Assembly (NCBI RefSeq): GCF_040812015.1
Contig: NZ_JBFNXJ010000024.1
Span: forward strand, 1 to 43,914
Direction of reading: 5' to 3'
Source: Chitinivorax sp. PXF-14
GTDB lineage: Bacteria > Pseudomonadota > Gammaproteobacteria > Burkholderiales > SCOH01
Length of the DNA stretch: 43,914 nucleotides
Of the stretch, positions 8,380 through 13,803 are shown piece by piece (within the stretch, counting starts at the first letter, position 1; every line of letters starts with the position of its first letter). The notes under the pieces are model-generated. The model had not been told where the DNA came from. It was given only the letters and a program-made list of their open reading frames with translations, and searched no databases. Both the position numbers and the translations under genes were made by a program.

Positions 8380-9702
8380 ATGTCAGCACTCCCACGGGGG
8401 ATCACCTCTGTTAAATGGAAGAATACAACCAAATCCAAAGAAAAACAGAACAAGTATCGGGTTCGTGTTCAGAAGAAAGTTGACGGTCAGCCAGTCAAGA
8501 TTGATCAGCTTTTTGACACTCTTCAAGAAGCTATTGACTGTCTCAACGACTTCAAGTCAAAAGCTGGAACCTATCTTTTGACTACTCTTGAAAAACACCA
8601 AGAGGAAGAACGAAAGAAGATTTCCGACTTTATCTCTTCCCCTCCACTTTCTTTTTATATTAAAAAATATATTGAGGAAAAGGTTGAGACTCGTCCTAAA
8701 GACACCCAAACACAACGAAGGAATATTTCTACAATAAAATCCTTCTTCAATACAATTCAGAACACCAAGATTCCAGACACTAAGGATTCAGTTGTATCCC
8801 CTCTTCTGAATGCTGGAGGTTTGCTTTCACTAATGGCAAATAAAGCTCTTGAGAGTTCAGATTCGAAACGACCTTTCGGAGAGTTTAAGCCTCAAGAAGT
8901 CTCTTACATTGAAATCAATGCTTATATTAAAGAACGGTTGAAGTATGTTAAAAAAATCTCAGTCTCAAGAGAGTTAACTTTTATTAAGAAGCTTTTTGAT
9001 CAATTAAAAAATTACGATACAAAGTTCAAAGGGATTCCGAATCCCGTTCCTGAACATGATAAAGAACTTCTAGTTAATAGAGACACAGCTTCAAAAAATT
9101 CTTATCGCCTCTCCAACGAAGACAAAGAAACACTCTTTGAAGCCCTCTCCAAATATCCAAATTGGGAGCTTGAGGCAATCAGCTTACTTTCTTATTATTG
9201 CGGTTTTCGTAGAAGTGAGATTGTTCCTCTGAAATGGGAACAAGTTCACCTTGAGGAAAATTATATACAGCTTTATCAAACAAAGTCAGGACACCCCCGA
9301 AAAGTCTACATTCTCAAGGAAGCGAAAGAAATCCTTGAAAAAATTCCTCGCACTAATGGAGATAGGCTTTTTTCATACACAGTTCTAGGCTTCTCAGGTT
9401 CTTTTGATAAGTTGATTGAAAATCTGGGACTTAGAAAAAAAGGCTTTAGATTCCACTTCTTTAGACGAGAAGCTATTTCAAATCTTGTCTTTAATTTGGG
9501 TCAAGCTACTGGCACGAATGGAGCTGATTTTTCAATCCTCATTTCTGAACTTCTTGGGATTGATAATGTGAGGACTCTTGAGAAGAATCATATAAATCAA
9601 CTCCCACCCACTCAACTCACTTCACAACAAGAAGTAATGAAGTCAATAGGACACAACAACAAGCAAACTACAAAGAGATATTCAAGAATAAAAATCCGTT
9701 GA
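8380..9702 (+). CDS. int: Tyrosine recombinase/integrase of the element
   Basis: Site-specific recombinase of 440 residues that should insert and excise the element at msrA. The C-terminal catalytic domain shows all expected residues: Arg277 in CGFRRSE, Lys302 in QTKSGHP, His359 and Arg362 in FHFFRRE, His425 in SIGHNN and nucleophile Tyr434 in KRYSRI. The N-terminal 200 residues are Lys-rich and would hold the arm-binding and core-binding domains. An insertion with a long loop (residues about 366-415) separates the HxxR motif from the last His. ATG 8380 follows GGAG at 5-base spacing. It is divergent from msrA and adjacent to attL, as usual for integrases. It is not related to XerC/D-dependent filamentous-phage integration, which needs no phage recombinase. 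Confidence 0.93.
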   Translation: MSALPRGITSVKWKNTTKSKEKQNKYRVRVQKKVDGQPVKIDQLFDTLQEAIDCLNDFKSKAGTYLLTTLEKHQEEERKKISDFISSPPLSFYIKKYIEEKVETRPKDTQTQRRNISTIKSFFNTIQNTKIPDTKDSVVSPLLNAGGLLSLMANKALESSDSKRPFGEFKPQEVSYIEINAYIKERLKYVKKISVSRELTFIKKLFDQLKNYDTKFKGIPNPVPEHDKELLVNRDTASKNSYRLSNEDKETLFEALSKYPNWELEAISLLSYYCGFRRSEIVPLKWEQVHLEENYIQLYQTKSGHPRKVYILKEAKEILEKIPRTNGDRLFSYTVLGFSGSFDKLIENLGLRKKGFRFHFFRREAISNLVFNLGQATGTNGADFSILISELLGIDNVRTLEKNHINQLPPTQLTSQQEVMKSIGHNNKQTTKRYSRIKIR

Positions 9703-9726
9703 CGTCTTTCTTTGTACTGCTATGAT
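9699..9726 (+). promoter_or_regulatory. Sigma-70-type promoter for the 153-residue protein gene
   Basis: TTGACG (9699-9704), a 16-base spacer and TATGAT (9721-9726). The -35 overlaps the int stop codon. The transcript would lead into a GAGGG ribosome binding site and ATG 9759. Confidence 0.65.
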
Positions 9727-9758
9727 GTCTACACCTTAACCACCCAAGAGGGTAAATC

Positions 9759-10220
9759 ATGACCAAAGAAGCCACCGTCAAGAAGACTGCTGAAGTTGAA
9801 CAAGTCTCGGAACAAGTTACCGAAAACAAAGAACCTACTTTTCAAGAACTGATGGAGCTTGTTTCTACTGGCAAGGCTACAGCACTTCAGAAAATCAAGT
9901 TCTCTCAAATGCTTGCAAAGTCTGCACAGGAAGAGGCAGAGAATGAAAAGGCTTCCAAGGTTAAGGAAATTGATGACTTTATCGCAAAGTCTGGTCTTAC
10001 TTTTTCTGAATATTTGAAGTTCAAAAAGCCCGCACCGTCCAACGAAATCATTTTTGAATGGACTGACGAAGCAGGAAAGACACACACCAAGATTAAAGGT
10101 ACTAAAGGAAAATGGGCTTCTAAGTCTGTTGTTATCTCTAATCTTACCAAAGAGAAAGCTTTGTCTTATGCCAAAGGAGAAGACGGTAAAAAGTTTGTTG
10201 AAGGCTTGTACTCCAAGTAA
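9759..10220 (+). CDS. Small DNA-binding-like protein, possible H-NS-family member
   Basis: Protein of 153 residues, rich in Lys and Glu. Residues about 25-75 look like a long helical oligomerisation region ending in DDFIAKSGLTFSEYL, which resembles the H-NS family pattern of an Ile-rich helix followed by a GLT turn. The C-terminal part (FEWTDEAGKTHTKIKGTKGKW) loosely resembles the H-NS DNA-binding segment, but the usual GRGxxPxW core is replaced by KGTKGKW. I therefore call it H-NS-like only with caution. It has its own promoter, a GAGGG ribosome binding site and a strong terminator, so it is an independent unit between int and the leftward genes. A role in silencing or lysogeny control would fit its place but is inference. 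Confidence 0.45.
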   Translation: MTKEATVKKTAEVEQVSEQVTENKEPTFQELMELVSTGKATALQKIKFSQMLAKSAQEEAENEKASKVKEIDDFIAKSGLTFSEYLKFKKPAPSNEIIFEWTDEAGKTHTKIKGTKGKWASKSVVISNLTKEKALSYAKGEDGKKFVEGLYSK

Positions 10221-10237
10221 TCAACACCACTCAAAAC

Positions 10238-10265
10238 AAAGGGACTCAATTGAGTCCCTTTTTTA
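10238..10265. terminator. Bidirectional terminator, AAAGGGACTC stem
   Basis: Perfect 24-nt palindrome (10238-10261) with AAAGGGACTC on one side and GAGTCCCTTT on the other, followed by more T. It ends the 153-residue gene rightward and the three-gene leftward operon from the other side. The stem matches terminators at 18316 and 19864. Confidence 0.88.
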
Positions 10266-10358
10266 TTACCTGTCCCATATCTCTTTGAACCCTTTTACGA
10301 TAAGATAGATTCCCAAAAACAATGACAACATGCATACAAATATAAATAAAGCTTCCAT
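10266..10358 (-). CDS. 30-residue single-pass membrane mini-protein
   Basis: The ORF MEALFIFVCM...KEIWDR encodes 30 residues, nearly all one hydrophobic helix with a basic/aromatic C-terminal end. Its ATG lies three bases after the stop of the 77-residue coat-like gene. The AGGGGG ribosome binding site overlaps that stop codon, so the two are probably translationally coupled. Size and shape are like filamentous-phage pVII/pIX (32-33 residues in Ff phages), but sequence similarity is too short to prove homology. Stop codon abuts the terminator. No function can be assigned beyond a likely virion-tip or inner-membrane peptide. Confidence 0.6.
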   Translation of the reverse strand: MEALFIFVCMLSLFLGIYLIVKGFKEIWDR

Positions 10359-10361
10359 GAT

Positions 10362-10595
10362 TTACCCCCTATTAGCTCTTCTTCTTTCTTCCCTTTCATA
10401 TTCTCTATCCGAATCCGCATTCAGATAAGCAACTGAATTTGACCCAATTCCTCTATCTCCCAAGAATAAAATTATAGTGTTTATATTATTCATTATCACA
10501 TAATAACCCGCTATAACTCCAGCCAATGTCAATACCACCAATATAACTCCATTGAATGACACAGGCAAGGTTAAAATTGAATAGTCTACTTCCAT
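10362..10595 (-). CDS. Coat-protein-like membrane protein without signal peptide
   Basis: 77 residues. Residues 4-45 align with the mature major coat protein encoded at 13362-13610: both share DYSxLT, VxF, VVLxLAGVxAG and VxxNNIxxIxxF in the same spacing. The coat protein has a 29-residue cleavable leader; this one starts directly at the equivalent of the mature N-terminus (MEVDYS). The C-terminus is extended by a charged tail (DREYEREERRRANRG). A good AAGGAG precedes ATG 10595. The pattern indicates a duplicated and diverged coat gene. It could be an alternative or minor coat, a factor that disturbs coat assembly of incoming phage, or a regulator of extrusion; none of these is shown by the sequence. 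Confidence 0.72.
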   Translation of the reverse strand: MEVDYSILTLPVSFNGVILVVLTLAGVIAGYYVIMNNINTIILFLGDRGIGSNSVAYLNADSDREYEREERRRANRG

Positions 10596-10604
10596 AATTT
10601 CTCC

Positions 10605-10793
10605 TTATAATATTCCTTGATTTTTTAGACTCTCAAGGAATCTATCTTTTATAAAGTAGATTCTTTGTCCTTTTCTGTTTATCTTGTAGCCGTATTCTAT
10701 ATTGCTCAGTTCCGCATATCTAAATGAGAGAAATCTCCACTCTCCCAAAGATATAAAAGAGCAATCCATAATGTCAAATTCTATTGTTTTCAT
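10605..10793 (-). CDS. Hypothetical 62-residue protein
   Basis: Small soluble-looking protein with an aromatic-rich centre (GEWRFLSFRYAELSNIEYGY) and a C-terminal basic helix (KDRFLESLKNQGIL). ATG 10793 has a clear AAAGGA ribosome binding site, and only nine bases separate it from the coat-like gene downstream, so it heads the leftward three-gene operon. I do not recognise a family. The fold length would fit a small DNA-binding or regulatory protein, but no helix-turn-helix is evident. Confidence 0.6.
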   Translation of the reverse strand: MKTIEFDIMDCSFISLGEWRFLSFRYAELSNIEYGYKINRKGQRIYFIKDRFLESLKNQGIL

Positions 10794-10834
10794 GATCTAT
10801 CCTTTTAAGTCATAATTAATTAAATCAAATTCTT

Positions 10835-10919
10835 AAGGAATGTCAATCACAAAAAAAGGAAGGACTGCCCGCCCCATGGACGGACAGCCCTCCGTTTTTT
10901 TGTGATTGACTAATTCCTT
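10835..10919. promoter_or_regulatory. Long GC-rich hairpin: candidate packaging signal, origin element or terminator
   Basis: Outer arms AAGGAAT plus GTCAATCAC (10835-10850) pair with GTGATTGAC plus ATTCCTT (10902-10919), with a two-base bulge. A-run and T-run pair next. A GC-rich inner part (about 10858-10897) forms an imperfect stem around CCCATGG. It lies between rep and the 62-residue gene. In leftward transcripts it ends in a T-run, so it can terminate rep mRNA. Its length and isolation also fit a filamentous-phage packaging hairpin. Confidence 0.7.
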
Positions 10920-10952
10920 TTATTTATCTTAAATTATTTTACTTTTTAGGAT

Positions 10953-12509
10953 TTATCTTGAAAAATTCAACGGCATTCGTTCAAACAACCAATCAAAATA
11001 GCTTTGTTCTTCTAGAAAGGCCGCTTCGCGGTCTTTCCTTGAATAATTATGATTAAGTATAACCAAACCTAACAAAGAACATATCTCTTCTTTTCTCTTC
11101 AAAGCGACTTTTGAATAAATATCTTTTCTCTCTTCTTTTACCTCAAGAGCATTTCTAACAAGAGAAAAGAATTTCTTCATAAATAATTTCCCTTTGAATT
11201 TACAGCCTGAAAATATTCTCAATCCGTCTTCATTTACAGCATACACATTTTCAAACATGTCAAAAATTCCTTGAACAAGCAACTCAAAAAGATTGTTTTC
11301 TTTCACAAGAATAGCCACTTGCTCAGGAAGATTCATGTCCTTTAGATTTCTCGCTATGAATCTGAACTTTGTAAGACAGTTCTCAATTCCGAAGAATGAG
11401 AACCCTCTAATAAAATTGTAGCTTCTAAAGGCATTATTTAAGATTGCGTTTTTGTCTTCTTTGGATACTTTTTCAAGGTCAATGGAATTATCAAAGCTTG
11501 TAATACTCTTCATTACATACTTGAAGACATAAGAAGAAGCTTTTGCTTGTCCGTTGTTCACTCTGAAGCTTCCTTCATTCATATTGTTGAAGGTAAATTG
11601 AAAAGCTTCTCTTAACTGTTCTACAAGCTCAGGAGAACAGAAAAAAAGCATGTGTTTATGAAGAACACCGTCTTTATGAGCTTCAGCACTGGAACACCCA
11701 TGATAATCACGGCCAGCTTTGATCCCTCTTTTGGCAAGCAATGAACGAACTCTCTTGATATTTTCATTCAGAAGCTTCGCGGACTCTCTTGGACTTACTC
11801 CGTTGTATGTGTTCTTTCCCTTCAATGGATTAGGGTGATACTCACCAGGTAAGGTCAAAGTTATGAAGCACCATGTCCACCCCTTTTCCTCAGCAAGTCT
11901 CTCTTGAACATTCAACAAGTTCAACTTCTCCGCAACTGATTGCTCTGAAGTCTTCACACAGTCAGCAAGAGACAAAACTTTCTTGTCAGCACTGACGACC
12001 TTACTATTCTTAATGAACTCAAATTCTTTTTTCTTAGCTTGTTTGAATTCATTAAAAATAGTATTACATGTGTATTTAGCTTTTTTCTTTCCTGTTAATT
12101 TCAATAAAACAGAGGCGTGAAATAAATTATGTTTTCTCTCTCTGTTTAATTTTTGCCTTCCCTTTGTTGAAGCTTGTTCGTAAATCTCACTTTCTTTTAT
12201 ATTGCATTTGCTCAAGTTTTCTAGATTGAATGTCTTGAAGTACAAATCTACAGACATTAAATAGCTTGTTAAATCTCCCTTGAACTGATTTTTAACATAC
12301 CAAAGAACTTCGTCTTTCAAATCCACTGGAATGAATGAAAGCTTTGCTTCGTTAATTCTTTTTGATAAATGTTCCTCAGCCTTGTTCTTGAAAGTCTTTT
12401 TTACTTCGGCAAGCTTGAACTCTGATTCTTTGACAGTCCATGAGAATTTATTCAATAAATATTCTCTTAAACTCTTGATTTTTGATTTTTCTTCTTTATA
12501 ATTATTCAT
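10953..12509 (-). CDS. Rolling-circle replication initiator, phage gpA type (HUH endonuclease)
   Basis: Protein of 518 residues with the core of phage replication gene A proteins. Motif 1 is CFITLTLPGEYHP; the HUH motif is LHKHMLFF (His284, His286); the two-tyrosine motif is YVFKYVMK (Tyr327, Lys330, Tyr331), as in phiX174 and P2 A proteins. It should nick the double-stranded form and start rolling-circle synthesis. ATG 12509 has AAAGG upstream at suitable spacing; the longer start at 12581 only adds a hydrophobic stretch without a ribosome binding site. The gene points left, against the structural genes, unlike classical Ff phages in which all genes share one direction. A hairpin with T-run follows the stop. 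Confidence 0.85.
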   Translation of the reverse strand: MNNYKEEKSKIKSLREYLLNKFSWTVKESEFKLAEVKKTFKNKAEEHLSKRINEAKLSFIPVDLKDEVLWYVKNQFKGDLTSYLMSVDLYFKTFNLENLSKCNIKESEIYEQASTKGRQKLNRERKHNLFHASVLLKLTGKKKAKYTCNTIFNEFKQAKKKEFEFIKNSKVVSADKKVLSLADCVKTSEQSVAEKLNLLNVQERLAEEKGWTWCFITLTLPGEYHPNPLKGKNTYNGVSPRESAKLLNENIKRVRSLLAKRGIKAGRDYHGCSSAEAHKDGVLHKHMLFFCSPELVEQLREAFQFTFNNMNEGSFRVNNGQAKASSYVFKYVMKSITSFDNSIDLEKVSKEDKNAILNNAFRSYNFIRGFSFFGIENCLTKFRFIARNLKDMNLPEQVAILVKENNLFELLVQGIFDMFENVYAVNEDGLRIFSGCKFKGKLFMKKFFSLVRNALEVKEERKDIYSKVALKRKEEICSLLGLVILNHNYSRKDREAAFLEEQSYFDWLFERMPLNFSR

Positions 12510-12579
12510 AACAATAGCCTTTATTCTATTTAATTTTTGTTCTGGTAAAACTAATATTAAAAGAATAAAACTAAAAATC

Positions 12580-12603
12580 AAGAGCCTTCGGGCTCTTTTT
12601 TTT
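12580..12603 (+). terminator. Small hairpin with T-run between divergent rep and ssb
   Basis: Stem AGAGCC / GGCTCT with UUCG-type tetraloop (TTCG, 12587-12590) and seven T on the plus strand. It stops rightward readthrough into the ssb promoter or acts as an attenuator in the leftward rep leader. Confidence 0.65.
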
Positions 12604-12639
12604 CGTCTAAATTATTTTCAATTATTTTTCCCCGATCTA

Positions 12640-12668
12640 TTGACAATCAATTTTCTTTTATTAATTTA
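12640..12668 (+). promoter_or_regulatory. Promoter of the ssb-coat operon
   Basis: TTGACA (12640-12645), 17 bases, AATTTA, then GTTAGA. The same TTGACA-N17-AATTTA-RTTAGA arrangement occurs at 13651. The -10 is weak by consensus, so an activator or a different exact -10 (TTAATT) is possible. Confidence 0.55.
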
Positions 12669-12720
12669 GTTAGAGTCTGGTCAAAGAATCAGCAATCAAC
12701 TAACTTATATGGGGAAAATT

Positions 12721-13011
12721 ATGAAATTAAAATCTACTATCACAGTATTAAAACTTCAAGACTATGCTTTTAAGAACTCCGTTTCTGGAGAAGAAATAAA
12801 AGGCTCAACAATCACATTCATGGGCGACGACATGGTTTCCCACACAACTTCAGTCAAGAACGAGACTCTTGATCTTTTTAAGAAAAGCCCTCTTCCAGCC
12901 GTCTTTGAATGTGAGCTTGAGCCAATAATCAAGCAAGTCTTGAATCAGAAAGCTCAATTGAAGTTCACAGTTCATTCAGCTAAGTTCTTAAAAGAAGTCA
13001 AATTTTCTTAA
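12721..13011 (+). CDS. Probable phage ssDNA-binding protein (gene V position)
   Basis: Protein of 96 residues, at the place where filamentous phages encode the ssDNA-binding protein that coats newly made single strands and represses translation of rep mRNA. The sequence is beta-rich with alternating polar/hydrophobic residues and lacks membrane segments (MKLKSTITVLKLQDYAF...), compatible with a small OB-like fold. I see no diagnostic motif, so position carries most of the call. Start is ATG 12721, because GGGGA sits just before it; ATG 12709 overlaps that ribosome binding site. The leader TTATATGGGGAAAATT resembles leaders at 13690 and 16857. The next gene starts nine bases after its stop. 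Confidence 0.6.
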   Translation: MKLKSTITVLKLQDYAFKNSVSGEEIKGSTITFMGDDMVSHTTSVKNETLDLFKKSPLPAVFECELEPIIKQVLNQKAQLKFTVHSAKFLKEVKFS

Positions 13012-13020
13012 GGAACTGAC

Positions 13021-13293
13021 ATGACTATCGGCTCAGTTCAAAAAATAATCGTCTGCCAGTCTTCCACTGGTTCAACTGGTTCAATATGTGGAAATGATTT
13101 CACTCCAGTTGTTCAAGAGGCTTATGTTTTGAACACCGAATCAGAAACACAAATAGAAATAATATCCAAACCTTGGGATATACAACAATCCTCTGCCTTG
13201 TTCTCAGTTGTATTTATCTCAACGGTTGGATTTTTTCTATTCACAAGAGCTATCGGCTCAATCTTGGAATTTATTAAGGCTCATGCTAAATGA
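13021..13293 (+). CDS. Filamentous-phage minor membrane/virion protein
   Basis: 90 residues: a polar N-terminal part with two cysteines (IVCQSSTGSTGSICGND), a middle with EAYVLNTE, then one transmembrane helix (about residues 60-82, LFSVVFISTVGFFLFTRAIGSIL) and a basic end. Many inoviruses have a short protein with exactly this plan (VCxSxxGxxG...C, then AYVL, then one membrane helix) upstream of the coat gene; it is usually regarded as a minor virion or assembly protein. There is no cleavable signal peptide. It is co-transcribed with ssb and precedes the major coat gene by 68 bases. Confidence 0.65.
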   Translation: MTIGSVQKIIVCQSSTGSTGSICGNDFTPVVQEAYVLNTESETQIEIISKPWDIQQSSALFSVVFISTVGFFLFTRAIGSILEFIKAHAK

Positions 13294-13310
13294 TCCTTAA
13301 AGATAGACTT

Positions 13311-13325
13311 GTTGGCTTAACCAAC
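13311..13325. other. GTTGG/CCAAC hairpin with a ColE1-nic-like TTGGCTTAAC
   Basis: Five-bp arms GTTGG and CCAAC enclose CTTAA. TTGGCTTAAC differs by one base from CTGGCTTAAC at the relaxase nick site of ColE1/pBR322-type plasmids as I recall it (nick between the second G and C). Position inside the coat operon leader is unusual for an origin of transfer, so this is only a candidate; it may be an mRNA processing hairpin. Confidence 0.3.
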
Positions 13326-13361
13326 TAAATAACAATAATTTTTAAATAAAGGAGAAAAGAA

Positions 13362-13610
13362 ATGAAATTGTTAAATAAATTAAACGACTATAAAAATCAA
13401 GTAATCGGTGGAGCTATGGTCTTAGCTACTACTCTTCCAGCATTCGCAGAAGGTACAGACCCTGACTACTCTACTTTAACCAGTGCTGTTAACTTCACTG
13501 CAATCATTGCTGTTGTTTTAGGTTTAGCTGGTGTTGTTGCTGGCTGGATTTTAGTTAAAAACAATATCGGAAGTATCTTGGGCTTCATCAGACGTTTCAC
13601 AAGAGGTTAA
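13362..13610 (+). CDS. Major coat protein precursor (pVIII-like)
   Basis: 82-residue precursor. A signal peptide of 29 residues with a basic start and AFA cleavage site precedes a 53-residue mature protein, close to the usual filamentous coat length. The mature form has an acidic N-terminus (EGTDPDYSTL), a hydrophobic middle (IIAVVLGLAGVVAGWILV) and a basic C-terminus (IRRFTRG) for contact with DNA. The ribosome binding site is a strong AAAGGAG before ATG 13362. A terminator follows directly, which would allow far more coat mRNA than downstream genes receive. A diverged paralogue without leader is encoded at 10362-10595. Confidence 0.92.
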   Translation: MKLLNKLNDYKNQVIGGAMVLATTLPAFAEGTDPDYSTLTSAVNFTAIIAVVLGLAGVVAGWILVKNNIGSILGFIRRFTRG

Positions 13611-13627
13611 TTCCCCAAAAAATAAAG

Positions 13628-13650
13628 AAGCCCCGAAAGGGGCTTTTTTA
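13628..13650 (+). terminator. Terminator after the coat gene
   Basis: Stem AAGCCCC / GGGGCTT with GAAA loop and a T-run, ending one base before the next promoter's TTGACA. Transcript from the ssb-coat unit should largely stop here. Confidence 0.92.
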
Positions 13651-13679
13651 TTGACAAATGCTTTTTATTCATTAATTTA
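13651..13679 (+). promoter_or_regulatory. Promoter of the adhesin-Zot-secretin operon
   Basis: TTGACA (13651-13656), 17 bases, AATTTA, ATTAGA; same architecture as the promoter at 12640. It drives the 32-residue mini-protein and downstream assembly genes. Confidence 0.6.
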
Positions 13680-13704
13680 ATTAGAACACTTATGGGGATC
13701 AATC

Positions 13705-13803
13705 ATGTTTATAACTATACAGAACTTATACGACTTCGCTTTTTTTAACTGGGCTTTACTTTGCTCTTATATAGTCATTGAGAGCTTCAAAAGGGGGTTC
13801 TAA
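13705..13803 (+). CDS. 32-residue mini-protein, pVII/pIX-size
   Basis: The ORF MFITIQNLYD...SFKRGF codes for 32 residues: one hydrophobic, aromatic-rich helix and a basic C-terminus. It is preceded by a TATGGGGA leader and followed by TAATG, so its stop overlaps the start of the adhesin gene by one base and translation is probably coupled. Ff phage pVII and pIX are 33 and 32 residues with the same one-helix plan and cap the virion end that emerges first. The call rests on size, position and composition, not on alignment. Confidence 0.6.
   Translation: MFITIQNLYDFAFFNWALLCSYIVIESFKRGF

Noticed and set aside
12510-12581. Longer rep start at 12581
   Set aside because: Adds a hydrophobic segment with no ribosome binding site and runs into the hairpin; ATG 12509 has AAAGG.
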